From positions 62,001-126,000 of the forward strand of contig JAMXBD010000012.1 in the NCBI GenBank assembly GCA_024138025.1: a stretch of DNA of 64,000 bases, given 5' to 3'. Position numbers and translations under genes: made by a program. The stretch's first letter is position 1, and each line of letters begins with the position of its first letter. Source of the stretch: Combretum micranthum. Taxonomy: Eukaryota; Streptophyta; Magnoliopsida; Myrtales; Combretaceae. Shown in pieces: positions 26,261 through 37,829 of the stretch. The notes below the pieces were generated by a model. That model saw nothing but the letters and a program-made list of their open reading frames with translations, made no database searches and was not told the origin of the DNA.

Positions 26261-26963
26261 CTCCCCCTCAAGATGGGAAATAGATATCTATGATTCTGAG
26301 TTTGGAGATTATGTCGTGAAAGCTTATACTATTCAATCCCTTTTGTTAGAACATATGACATACAACTTGATCGCAGTGTGTCTTGGCTTTTCATGTTGTA
26401 CTTGGTTATGTCTAAAGTTGATTGCTGATTTATTGTTACTGTAAAGCTTTATAGGTCCATCCCATTTAAGTCTCAAGTCATCTAGAATAATCTTTAGCCA
26501 TAAGAACTTATAATTCCCTTGAGCAATTGTCTTGAATTATGATTCTATAGTTGATCAAGCTACAATTATTTGCTCCTTACTTCTCCACATTCTTAGATTT
26601 TCTCCAAGAAATATATAGTAGCCTGAAGTCGACATTTTGTCCATAATTGATCTCGCACAATTTGCATTAGTATAGGCTTCTAATGTTATATTATCATTCT
26701 TTTTAAATAAAACTCCCTTTTAGGACTTCCTTTAAGGCAGTGCAAAACCTTGTAAGTTATTTGTTGATAAAAGTTTCCTGGATTATGCATGAACTAACTT
26801 ATCATATTCATAAAATGTACTATGTCAAGATGAGTATGTGCAAGGAATATGAGTTTTTCAACTAATCTTTGAAACACCCTCTTATTAACGTTTGAATCCT
26901 CTTCATCTTCTCCAACTTTTTGATAAGGATCCACTAGATTAGAGACAAATTCACACCCTATCA

Positions 26964-26994
<31 letters not shown>

Positions 26995-29773
26995 TGTGAC
27001 ATGGAGATCCCTTTAGTTGAGTAAACTACCTCAATACTTAGAAAATACTCAAATTTTCTTTTTTATTTCAATTTTTTTAGTAATTGTCATTTCAACTACT
27101 ACTTCTCTTTCTCATCATTCCTAATCAATGATATCATCAACATACATCAAAATTATAGTAACTCCTCTTAAGGTCGAGTGCTTAATGAACAAAATATGGT
27201 CACCTCAGCTCTACTTGTAACCTGAAGCCTTAATGACTTTAGTGAATCTACTAAATCAAGCTCTAGGAGATTGCTTTAATCAATGTATAGCTTTTTTTCA
27301 GCCCATAAACTTTATTTTCTAATTTTTTTTTCTACAAAACCTAGTTGAATGTTTATATAAGTTTCTTCATCTAAATCTCCAAGGAGGAAAGCATTTTTCA
27401 TATCACACTAAAAAGTGGCCAGTCAAAGTGAGTTGCTAAGAATAATAATATTCTTACAATGTTCATCTTTGCTAATGGAGTAAAGACTTCTTGATAGTCA
27501 ACCCTATAAGTTTGAGTCTATCTTTTTGCAACTAACCTTACTTTGTATCTTTCAAGTGTCTCATTTGTCTTGTATTTTAGAGTATATATCCACTTACGAT
27601 TTACTATGTTCTTTCCTCTTGGCTTATTTATTTATTTTTCCAAAACATCCATTTCTTCTCTCATGACATTTCTCCATCTCTTCTTGATAAAGCTTAAGAC
27701 ATGGCATTAGGTATGGAAATGGTGTTTAGGCTTAATATGAATTTTTTGTAGGTTGGTGACAAATGTTTGATTGATACATTATCGGATATTGGATATAATA
27801 GTCTGTTGGTGCATTCTTTAGTACCCTTTCTAATAGTAATAAGGAGATTACTATAAGCTATGGGTGTTTCAATTGTCTCTAATTGCAAGGAAGGATAAAA
27901 TCTTACCATGACATCTTTTTCAAAGCTCAAGTTAAGTTCTTCAACTTGTTTTTGGATCGAAATAATTGCTCTTTTGGAATATAATTGTGAAAATTTTGGA
28001 AATCATGAGTTACAATTACTAGCCCAAGAGAAGAGACATGTTTAGAGGAAAATGTTCTCTTGTATTCACTCTTGTGGAGGACTTTTTGGAGAGGACATTA
28101 GGCTAATATTGGATGAAGAGTTAGGCCCCCATTTAGGCAAGTCAATAGGAATAAATGGCTCAAATGTATCATCTTCAATATTTATTTTCTCCTCCTAAGG
28201 ATGAGACTTAGTGAAATATGGCTTACTTTTAATGAGTGTTACACCAATGAAGATGTAGAATTTTTTTAGGGTGGGGCTATAGCATTTATACCCCATTTGA
28301 GTATGTGGATAACCTAGAAACACACACTTAATTGCACAAGGATCTAATTTTACTCTAGGTATTAGACCATTTGATCTTCTAAAATTAGGATAAAAAATGG
28401 TACGTATTTCCATGGGGCTTTTATTGTCTAAAACTTATGAGGATAATCTGTTTGCCAAGTGTGTAGCTGTAAGAATAGTCTCTCACTATTAAGAGTTAGG
28501 AACATTCTCTTGAAAACAAGAAGGATTTAGTTAACTTAAGTAAATGAGCATTTTTCCTCTCAAATATCCAATTTTGCTAAAGGTGCATTAACATAGACTT
28601 GAAAGGTTGATTTTAACCCAAAATTGGTTTTGAATTATAAAATAAAAATTTGAAATGACAATGCAAACATTTGACTTTTTTTTTAAGTAAAAAAAATCCA
28701 TATAACCCACGTGCAAAAATCGATTAATGAAGCAAACCATCAAACAGTCAATATATTTGGTATTCATGAAGGCTCCCAAATATCACTATGAGTCAAATGA
28801 AAAGGAACGGGGCTCCTTTTATTACTAATAGGAAAAGATACAAGGGGTATGTTTAGTTAACTCACAAGCTTCATGATGAAACTTAGAAATATCTCATCCA
28901 TGAGATAGCTTTGTAAATATGACTTTCAAAACCATAAATGATAGGTGACCTAAATGTAAATTTTGGAGCAAAATAGTATCTTTATTTAAAGGATTGGGAA
29001 ACGATATAGACACATCATGTTATTTTGAGGCAAATCTAGGTAATAGAGTCTGTTCCTTTCCTTAGGAAGTCTAACATACCTTCTTAAAAACCTTACATGA
29101 AGAACTCAATTAGACATAGAAGAAACAACACAACAATTGATGTCATTAGTAAGTTTCTGAATAGAGATAAAGTTAAACTGACAAATTTGGCACATGAAGA
29201 ATATCTTTAAGAACAATTGAGGAGATCACATGGGCATCTCCTAATTTGACAACAGTAGCAAGAGCACCATCTACTATTAAAATTTTTCTATTACTAGGAC
29301 ATGCAGTATGAATGAAAAAAAAAATTGTGAGGAGTGGTTTATATGGTCAGTGGCTCTAGAGTCAAAAGTCCAAGAGTCTGTATAGAACTTGTCTAAAGGT
29401 TGCATTTCATAAGCGATTAAAGATTTACTTGAGAGAGTTAATGAACTTACTAGAAAAGGTTTCTCAAAAGATCTTTTTAGGTTCCTCAACCTTTCAATCT
29501 CTTCATTATCAAACCCCTTGATCTTTGATGATTGCATTAATTTTTCTTAGCTTGGCCAATTAAGCTTGTGGTCCAGGACAGCTGGTAGCAATGGTTTCAA
29601 AAACGTACATGATGATAAGTTAATATTTTAAAGGTGATTGTAAGCAACAATCGAGAGTGCAATTAAGGCTCTCTAAACAATTGTTACACAATTAGAGTGA
29701 AGCAAAATAACAACAATAAAGGTTACACAATGATGAAGAAATCCCAAAAAAAGGCCAGAAGGCTATGCTACTA
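26261..29773 (-). pseudogene. Ty1/copia polyprotein relic (protease-integrase-RT)
   Basis: Minus-strand remnants in copia order. Protease region with DSRATDHI (29277-29537), where the catalytic DSGA has become DSRA. Integrase core, with WVIWIFF and IIQNQFWVKI, around 28600-28800. Integrase C-terminus LDPCAIKCVFLGYPHTQMGY at about 28290-28350. RKGTKECTNRLLYP linker (27694-27930). Reverse transcriptase runs VFTPLAKMNIVRILLFLATH and CDMKNAFLLGDLDEE, and the catalytic YVDDI at about 27126-27145. The primer-binding site next to the 5' LTR (29761-29773 reversed, TAGTAGCATAGCC) is a decayed form of the initiator-Met type TGGTATCAGAGCC. Many stops and frameshifts make it dead. No intact gag was found. 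Confidence 0.85.
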
Positions 29774-29853
29774 TGTCACAATTTCTAGAAAAGAGAATGT
29801 TAAAGATAGATTTTGTATTTTCCATACATAGATCTATTATGAAAAAAAAGACC

Positions 29854-29905
<52 letters not shown>

Positions 29906-29998
29906 TATACTTAGTAGGTGTACTAATAGTTGATGCACTAATCCCTCCTTCTTATCTAAAACATAAAGAAAAAAGAGTACTATTTACACTAATGAGTC
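29774..29998 (-). mobile_element. 5' LTR of Ty1/copia element (partial)
   Basis: Aligns with the 3' LTR through ATTTTGTATTTTCCATACAT and the GTACACCTACTAAG region. It contains an (AT)n(GA)n microsatellite at 29854-29902 absent from the other LTR. It appears to end at the start of the Cassandra-like element, so its outer end is missing. The strong difference between the two LTRs means the insertion is old. Confidence 0.65.
29854..29902. repeat. (AT)n(GA)n microsatellite
   Basis: About 17 bp of AT followed by 32 bp of GA inside the copia 5' LTR; absent from the partner LTR. Other dinucleotide (AT)n tracts lie at 13853-13872, 22200-22221, 26969-26994, 32468-32494 and 54527-54542. Confidence 0.95.
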
Positions 29999-30632
29999 TG
30001 TAAAGATCCAAAACTTCACCCACTAAGGTATTGTCCACTTTTGCGATGTCGCACGGTTTTTTCTTTGGTGCCAATTGCTTCTCAAGAGGTCACCCATCTT
30101 GAGAGCGCTCTTCAATAAGCACGCTTAACTTAAGAGTTCCGATCAACTCCAAATCATTACACCAAAAGGTGCATCGATTATTAGAGTTCCACTACCATTA
30201 TATTTAAAGAGTATCATATAATTCCCTACTTATAGAATTGATGTCCTTGTTAGTTTTGTTATATATGTCTAAAACCACGCCATGCAGGGAGGACACTAGA
30301 GGTGCTCTATACAGGCTCAAGATGTACCCTCACTTAGAGGTATTTTGCCCTATACACCACTTAATTTCCTTACTTCTAGCCGTTGAACTACTATGATATC
30401 ACTTATAATGACCCGGAACTCCGTCTACCGATGTATTGTCCACTTTGACAAAAGACTACACAATACACAATTTTGTCCTTCGTGTTAGTTACTTCCTAGG
30501 AAATTACCCATATTGAAAGTGCTCTCCATCGAGCATGCTTAACTTGAGAGTTTTGATGAACTCAAAGTTACTACATGAAAAGGTGCCTTGATGATTAGAA
30601 TTCTACCACATTTATATTTGAGAGATGTCACA
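29999..30632 (+). mobile_element. Cassandra-like TRIM retrotransposon with 5S rRNA-derived LTRs
   Basis: Two diverged copies of a ~225-bp sequence (29999-30218 and 30404-30632), each starting near TGTAAAGATCC/TATAATGACCC and containing TATTGTCCACTTT, are separated by 185 bp. Each holds an antisense 5S rRNA-like core. In the first copy the core is CTCAAGAGGTCACCCATCTT then GCACGCTTAACTTAAGAGTT (30078-30140). In the second it is CCTAGGAAATTACCCAT and GAGCATGCTTAACTTGAGAG (30491-30550). Cassandra elements are the plant TRIMs known to carry 5S sequences in their LTRs. There is no coding region, as expected. The primer-binding site is not recognisable, so two independent 5S-derived repeats remain possible. 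Confidence 0.7.
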
Positions 30633-30650
30633 GGTCAAGTAGGGGATTTA

Positions 30651-31044
30651 TATCACATTTGGTATGCACAAATAGATTGGAATGGAATTGCAATTCCGTG
30701 TTCTATTCTTATTCTCATGTTTGAAAACATTTTTAAAAGTTAGAATTGTGATTCATGAGAATTACCAATTCCGGCTTCAAAGGGTAATTCGATTCCATCA
30801 TTGAGGGCAAAGTTATAATTCATTTATTCTCTCATTAATACTAATTATTTGAATTACTTTTTTATCTAACTACATTATTATTATCCATATTTATTACAAA
30901 GAGTTTTTTTTTTTTTTTGGGATATAGATATTATATTTATTTCCATTCCATGATATATCAAAACATAAGAATAGATTCCTTATTTCTTTACTCATTCCAT
31001 TCTATCCATTTTTATTTGTTCAATTTCAGATGATTCTTGTGAAA
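30651..31044. mobile_element. Non-autonomous TIR element (family of 2636 and 37981)
   Basis: Begins ATTTGGTATGCACAAATAG and carries GGAATGGAATTGCAATTCC, TTCAAAGGGTAATTCGATTCC and CATTCCATTC-rich sequence. Length is about 0.4 kb and non-coding. It is present at the orthologous place in copy C (37981-38345), so it predates the B/C duplication. Confidence 0.6.
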
Positions 31045-31574
31045 AGTATAGGGATTACCAGTGTGCCTCTCTCCAGGATGCTCCATAGTCGACCACTAAT
31101 ATGCCTAGCTCACTACCGTTAAATCGGTAACATTATAACAATTAGCACTTCCATCCATCATCAATTCAATATTCCATCTTAAGAATCCTTTCATGATATT
31201 CATAATTGGTGAATCCACAGAGATACAAACAATATACAAGTAGGCGTACGCCACCATGTATCACAGAACACAATAGAGTAGGGTATTCGTTTGATTTAAA
31301 CAATTAGCTTCTTAACCAACTAGTTCTAGTTCACCTATGTTGGACAAATGATTTTCGTCAATCATCACATTACAATACAATAATTATACATACACATTTA
31401 TGTATATATATGTGTACATCATAGTTTATACACTCAACCACTGACACAAATGCACAATATGTATATATATGTATGAGTCATAGTTATATACTCATAACCA
31501 CATTTATATATGTTTTAGTATGTTTCACATTATAAGTGATATCTAAAGATACGGTTGACTAAGTATCACTTGAA

Positions 31575-31596
31575 AATAAATAAATAAATAAATAAA
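31575..31596. repeat. (AAAT)n microsatellite
   Basis: Five to six AAAT units in copy B, corresponding to a plain A-run in copy C at about 38803. Confidence 0.85.
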
Positions 31597-33086
31597 CTTA
31601 GTCTCTATGTTTGACTTCTTTTCTAGTTGATTTCTTATACTTTTATTTCTACATATAAGTCTTTGTGGTTTTAAAGGTTTTATATTTAATCTTCTGTTAA
31701 TCTTGTTAAAAGTTTTCTCAAGTCTTAATAAAGATCAAATGTGATAGGCTCATTGCAATTAATTTAATGAACTAATATTTTTAAATTAAATAATACCACA
31801 TAAATTACAAAAAAATTATCTACTAATTTTCCAACGTGTCAAATTATCTTTCTAAGATGTAATCAAGTGAGTCCTATAGACTGCGTGATGCACCACTCAT
31901 AAGTACCTTACAAGGAATTACCTTGAATAAGGTTTTGGATGGGTTTTGAGTCGATTTTAGAATTCATTGGGAGCGTGAGTTGATAGGTTGTGAGTTTATA
32001 ATGTATTTTGTTTAATTTTGAGTTGATGTATTTTGTATTGGTTTCTAAATTAGGTCGGTTCCAAGTATCGTATTACTCTTAATGAGTAGATTATTAAGTT
32101 TAAAGATAGAAACCATATAAAGTAGAAGTGTTGTGCGGTATTGAGATGAGTATAAAATAAAACATGTTACAAACCTGTTTTTAAGTCCCTAATTTCTTAA
32201 TGTTGCAATGATTCTCATTGTTGTGAGGTCATTCCATCTCAAGAAATTGCCAAAATGGGTGTAAAACACAGACAAAATTTTCTTTGCAACTTGGATTGGA
32301 TAAATTCGTAGATGATGAAGATTGCATATGAAAGTTAAGGATGATTCCGAGAAGGAATCGGACTCATCTAAAATGCCCACCTCCGTTATCGAAGGTTGAC
32401 CAACTTTTGAAAAGTTGACGTCAAAATTACGAGAAAAAACTCGGCAAGTACTGTACGCAACATGTAATATAATATATATATATATATATATATATGAAAT
32501 GATTTGATAATACATGTGTATGTGTATGGTGGATAAAAATTTGTTGTTCTTGTACTATTTGTATCCTAACAAATGAGTATTTGATATGTATTTAAGGATG
32601 ATAATTATTACTTTCATTATTTTAGGGATTTTTTTTTAATATTTTATAAGTGTCAAATACTCATTCATCGGGACGTGAATAAGATAACATCACGGGGACA
32701 TCATATATCTTTTCATGTATTGTGATTACCTTAAAAACTACCAACTATATTGTTCATATATTAGCATATAATTGGTAGTTACACATCATTTGTATATCCA
32801 TACGGAATGTATCTTCCACTCAATATTTTTCACAAAACTACCCCTAAATATGTAATGAAAGGCATTGTAATAATACAATGCAAAAACTCCTAATGTATAT
32901 GGTGATGTAAATGCTTGAACCTTGCCATGTGTTTTGTGCGTCGATCACATAAAAGTAAGGTTTGGTGTTGGTTATTATATCCTAAAATTTTCGAAAATAT
33001 GGATGAGGAAAGTGAATCATTTTCTTCCCTATCTCAATCTTTAGAAAGAATTCAATGAGTATTGTACGTTATGTATAATATACACA

Positions 33087-33202
33087 TGAAGTGTAATTAC
33101 TAATGAAATTTCAATATAAGTTCATATGCAGGATGGTAATTTTGAAAACTATCATTATTGTGTTAACGTATGATTAGTAATTACACCTCACATATAAATA
33201 CA
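33087..33202. mobile_element. Short MITE with inverted ends
   Basis: Ends GAAGTGTAATTACTAAT and ATTAGTAATTACACCTC are near-perfect inverted repeats of about 18 bp around a ~115-bp element. Absent from the matching position of copy C. Confidence 0.6.
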
Positions 33203-33874
33203 CATGATGTGTATTACTGATGGATATTTTTCCCTCTCCCTATGCCTTTTTAGTTTTGTATTTTCTCCATGTGAAACGAAGACTACAAAGTTTGACGAAT
33301 GTTTCAAATTTTCCTACGAATTGTCATGAGACGCATAGCTTGAGAATTAAGATAAAGAGAGGGAAACAATTATATATTGGTCAACTAGCTAGGTAGGTTC
33401 AAGCTAACAGTACATATTTTCAGATTTATAGCCAAGCTTTAGCAAATTCAGCTCGTCTTAGTTTCAATGAATGTAAAGACATAACGATATGTATACATAA
33501 TGCCTATATTTAGTTATTAATGTTAATATATGTATACATATACTAGGTACTATGTGTATTTAGCAATTATCTATATCAATAAGATACATATCGTATTACA
33601 ATATTGAATTTCTAAACCATATAACTGTGACTACATCCTAAACTCAGACTAAGATATAATATGTTTTAAGAAATCCAAAATTTCGTAGTTCGAAACACGC
33701 GATACTTTGAATACCTAAAACAAAGGCTATATCTTAGTGGTACGATGTGAATTTAACCTAATTTAATAAAAAATCTTGTTACCCATCAATAGTTACTTAA
33801 TGCAGCGATTTATTATAAGTTAAATAAGTCTGGTCCTTAGGGGAAAAAAAAAAAAAGAAAAAGTGTTGAATAGG

Positions 33875-34880
33875 TGTAGACACCTCATTTTGACATTCTT
33901 TTTGTCAAAATAAATACTTAGCTTAGTATATACATAATTAAAATAATTAATTTTTTGCATATTATAAATGTTAAAGCTAAGAATGAAAAATTAAAAAAAA
34001 ATTAAAATTAATTAAAATAATAATCATAATAAATCAATTTAATAGAAATAAATATAATAGATGTAATATGGATAAATGTAATTTCAAAATTCGTAAAAAA
34101 AAAAAAAAAACACCATTCATCGTCTTCTAGCTTTGGCCGCCCGATGGGCCATGTTTGAGAGCTTTTTTGGCTCGGTTTTCGACCCGTTTTTTTACAAACT
34201 AAGCACGTTTCTTAAAAATAGGCACGGAATAGTTTATGTTGGTATAAAATTAGTTGTTTTCATCAAGAAGAAGGATTTGAAATTTGAAATTTGAATTCGA
34301 AAATTAAAAAAAACTCGTTTTTAGTTTTCGAAAAAAAATGCAAAATCTGAGATTTTTGTTAATGACAACTGTTTAACGTTCAAAATCATAAAGGTAATGA
34401 CAGCTATTTGTAATAATTGACCTTTTTTACAACTAATTAATAGTTGTAATTCGTTTTTTCGGATTTAAATAAAAAAGCCCCAAATTTAACTCTATAAATA
34501 GAAGAATAAAAAAATAGAAAAAAAAAGACTCCATACAAATCACAAAAACTATTTGATTCGAGATTCTTGAAATTAGCTTTTCAACGATGAAGTTTCAACT
34601 TTGAAGTTTTTCGAGCAAGATTAATCAAATTACTCCACGGATCAGGTTAAATCGAAAAATTGGAAGTCGAGATCTTCAATTTTCACCGATTCCGATTCCA
34701 TTTCCCTTCCCAGTCGCACGTTCGTCTAACGTAGGCAGCTGGAATCCAAGAACCGGAGCTCCAGCCGATCTCTTCCCCATCGGACCAAAGGGCGTTGCTC
34801 TGATTTCATTCATCCCCTGCGCGAATTCAATTCGTCCACGCGAATTCCATCCTCCTGCAAAGCGAATTCAATCCTGCAGG

Positions 34881-34931
<51 letters not shown>

Positions 34932-36865
34932 TATGATATTATTATAATAAGAAATGAAAGAATAAGAAAAATGAAAATAATTAGTATATGATTATATTTT
35001 CAAAATTTGTTATGAATATATTGTTTTTTTTTTTTAAATTTCAAAATATGTTAAATTAGTATTAGTTTAAATCATGATAGTATAGTCATTATAATTAATT
35101 TTTTGTCAATAAATGAAATTGTCTTGTTCTAAAAAATATTAAATTGAAATTTAGGGTTTATTTTTTTGCTATGATCGATCTTGCTATGATGGTGTATAAT
35201 CCTTGCACATTTTCTTTGTGATATCGTTTTGTAATATTATGATTTTGTCAAATTTTGAATAATGAGATATTGCAAATATTTGACATACAAATTGTATTGA
35301 TAACTTGATGAAAATCTTGATTGGCTAAAGTTTGTTTATACCATCATTTTGAAATGATTAAAAGAACCCGATTTCGTTATCAATATGCAATGTAATTAGA
35401 AACTTTGCTATAATGTTAATATCATGTATGAAGTTTACCTACGTTGTTGAATATGAGTTCATCTTGTTAACATTGATATCTTTTATTAATTTTATATATG
35501 ATGATATATTGATTTAATTAATGTGCTTGACAATTGCCATGATATATAATTTTAGTCCATTATTCAAAATCTTTTTTATCACTTAGAAAAGTTAATTCTT
35601 ATAAATTTGTTAAAACATAACTTGATGGTCCTTTTTGCATTAATATAGTAATGATTTTGTTTTCTTGTGATAAAATTGAATTTTTTATATCATGTTAGGT
35701 ATGTGTTCATAGAATTACATTAAGATCTTGTTATTGATAATATAACTATAATCATACCCTAATCATAAGGAATATATGAATTTTTTTTAGAGTTTTAGGT
35801 TTACAATATTTGAAATTGTGTGATCATGTATGATGATAGTCATTAATATTCCTTTTATGCCATGATGTAGTGATGACCTTAATTGTAATAATATTGAAAT
35901 TTATGATTTCACCATATATGAAACCACATTGAAATCTTGCCCTTCATAATGTAATGATATATAAATCTTGATTATGCCATGATATTGCTTTGTTGAAATT
36001 AGCTCGTTAAATATTGATATTCCTTATAATATTTTTTATTCTTGATGATATGTATGATCAATTGATATGCATGATATGTGGTTATGATTTCTTGTTCAAA
36101 ATTTTTGTCACCTAGAAAAATCCGATTTTTCATAAAATTGCTAAAACCTAACTTGATAGATTTAGGGTTCATGTTAAAAGATATGTATTTTTCATAAAAT
36201 TAACAAACTTAATGAACTTAAAGCGAAAGGATTTCAAAAAACTTTAAAATTAACCAACAAATTAAATTTTTCTAAAAGAACTACGTGTGGTCTGATCCCG
36301 ATTAGCGGGTATGTAGGCACCTAAATGGGCGACTTAAAATATGTAAAAAAAAATATTTTTGTGAATTTATTTAATTTGTTTAGTTTAGAATATATGAATA
36401 TTGATAGAATTTGATAAGATTTGATTAATTTGAATATTTCGAGTTTTTAGATTATATATTATTATTGATGGAATTAGATTAGTATTTTTATGCGTATTAG
36501 ACATATGTTTAGTTAATTAGATTTGATAAATAGTTTAGATTTTGAAATTGAGGTCTAAAAGAAAGCAATTGAAATTTGGAAAGTTGAAGTGGTGACCGTT
36601 TAGGTCTTAATAGGTTAGCCCCCGAACTCAAGTTAATTTCTGGTTCTCGTTTTCAAAAAACGATTTTTTTCGCAGATCAGTAGCAAAGCCAAAATCAACC
36701 TACCCATTGGTTTTGGTTTATTTTTTTCCCGACTTTAGTCGAGTGGCGACTCCAAAATATTTTAAAATTAAAAATTTCCTTTAATTCTTAGTCGAGGATT
36801 CATATTGAATGGGTTAGGGTTTAGTACGAATCGGATTAAAGGAAATAAAAAAACCAGACTCGACA
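33875..36865 (+). mobile_element. Solo LTR, Tat/Ogre-like Ty3/gypsy (copy 1)
   Basis: A 2,991-bp LTR, TGTAGACACC to GACTCGACA, with perfect target duplications ATAGG (33870-33874 and 36866-36870). Copy C supplies the empty site, GTTGAATAGGTAACG at about 40649. TATA box CTATAAATA is at 34492-34500. Near the 3' end are ACTACGTGTGGTCTGATC and GTATGTAGGCACC (36280-36320), motifs I associate with Tat/Ogre LTRs, and TGGCGACTCCAAAA at about 36744. A (TAA)n tract is at 34881-34930. No coding sequence. The lineage name is less certain than the LTR call. Confidence 0.88.
34881..34930. repeat. (TAA)n microsatellite
   Basis: Around fifteen TAA units inside the solo LTR, directly after the GAATTCAATCCTGCAGG stretch. 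The related LTR at 47982 lacks it. Confidence 0.95.
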
Positions 36866-37430
36866 ATAGGTAATGTGGATCATGCTTTTAACATATTATA
36901 GAGATGATAGAGTAGTTTCTAAAATAATTATAATTCATATTTAATAATATATATTAAAATTTTATTATTATTTACTCATTTATGTTCATTAGCTATACCA
37001 CATCACACATTAAAAAAATCCAATAAAGCAAGATAGGAGATACTTTTCTGAACAAAAAGTACATTTCGAACTATGTATTAGTTTATAATAACCTTATAAA
37101 TAACCCAGTATTATTAATATTAATATTTCAAATGGAATGAATGGCTTTTCATTAAGTTTTCTACTTTTCATTTTCTTTATCCTTCTTTCTTTTTTTTTTA
37201 AACCTTAATATTTTTCAATATTTATGAACAGGACGTTATCTTTCATGCCAAAAAATGGCATGTGCCACAATAGTAGCATCTGAGTGATTTAAATAATTAT
37301 AAACATATGATATAATAAAAAATATATATAAATTAAAGTAATAAAAAAATATTATTGGGCAAAAGAAGTAATGAAAATATTAAAAAGCGACCTAGTCATT
37401 TAGGATGTACGTGGATAATTCCCAACCTAG
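36866..37430. repeat. Tandem unit, copy B (distal part)
   Basis: Continues unit B after the solo LTR. Positions 36880-37080 match 40680-40870 in copy C. From 37085 (CTTATAAATAACCCAGTATT) it matches 61542 onward, and 37230-37415 matches 62325-62545. The CCTTATAAATAACC site here is the empty target of the 40888-61541 nest. Confidence 0.85.
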
Positions 37431-37484
37431 TCATATAGGTTCGTGTATGCTCTTTTTTTTTTTTTTTTTTTTTTTTTGGCCACT

Positions 37485-37590
37485 GTGTATGCGTATTGAT
37501 GGTGACACTAGTTTTTTTTTTTTTTTTTTTATTCCCAACCTAATTAAAAAGAAAAAAGAAAAACAACTAGTGTCACCGTCAATGCACATG
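37485..37590. repeat. Imperfect inverted repeat with poly-T/poly-A spacer
   Basis: GTATTGATGGTGACACTAGT (left arm, 37485-37512) pairs with ACTAGTGTCACCGTCAAT (right arm, 37565-37590) around a T-run and an A-rich segment. A second T-run of about 29 bases precedes it (37453-37477). The 131-aa and 66-aa frames here translate these homopolymers and are not genes. Confidence 0.75.
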
Positions 37591-37607
37591 CACGTACCTG
37601 AACAGGA

Positions 37608-37634
37608 GGGAGGAAAACGATATCTGCACATGCA
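37608..37634 (+). repeat. 27-bp motif shared with 19269-19295
   Basis: GGGAGGAAAACGATAT followed by CTGCACATGCA, immediately before GTAAG. One mismatch to the copy at 19269. Flanks do not align. Confidence 0.5.
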
Positions 37635-37829
37635 GGTAAGACCAATAAATCAAACTAAATTAATGGAAAAAATGGTAGTCCTTGAGGGGCGTATGTTCCT
37701 AGATTCTCAGATCAATATAGATACATCATATGATATGATGATCATGAATTTTTTTTTTTTTTATATTTCCATGCTAAACAACTTCTATTTGATCAATTGA
37801 TCAAACAAAATGAGAAAAAAGTAGTCATT

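Larger units (their letters stand above)
30633..33874. repeat. Tandem unit, copy B (proximal part)
   Basis: Aligns almost continuously with 37950-40670 (copy C), starting at GTAGGGGATTTATATCACATTT. Shared landmarks are the TIR element at 30651, GTAGGCGTACGCCACCATGT (31241/38553), the CCAAAATGGGTGTAAAACAC segment (32251/39488), and GGTCCTTAG plus a poly-A run (33833/40613). Copy B alone has about 445 extra bp at 32395-32840 and a MITE at 33087-33202. Minus- and plus-strand frames over 32189-32515 and 39466-39842 are not conserved in frame between copies, so I do not call a gene. Confidence 0.8.

Noticed and set aside
30078..30175. Possible 5S rRNA gene
   Set aside because: Many substitutions, a deleted central part and a second diverged copy 400 bp away point to a Cassandra-type LTR, not a functional gene.
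32189..32515. Frame in tandem unit B (and 39466-39842 in unit C) as a conserved small gene
   Set aside because: The DNA is conserved between copies B and C but the reading frames are not: stops and shifts fall differently, so selection for protein is not indicated.
37405..37800. 131-aa and 66-aa frames with Phe/Lys runs
   Set aside because: They translate poly-T/poly-A tracts and the arms of an inverted repeat; no domain.
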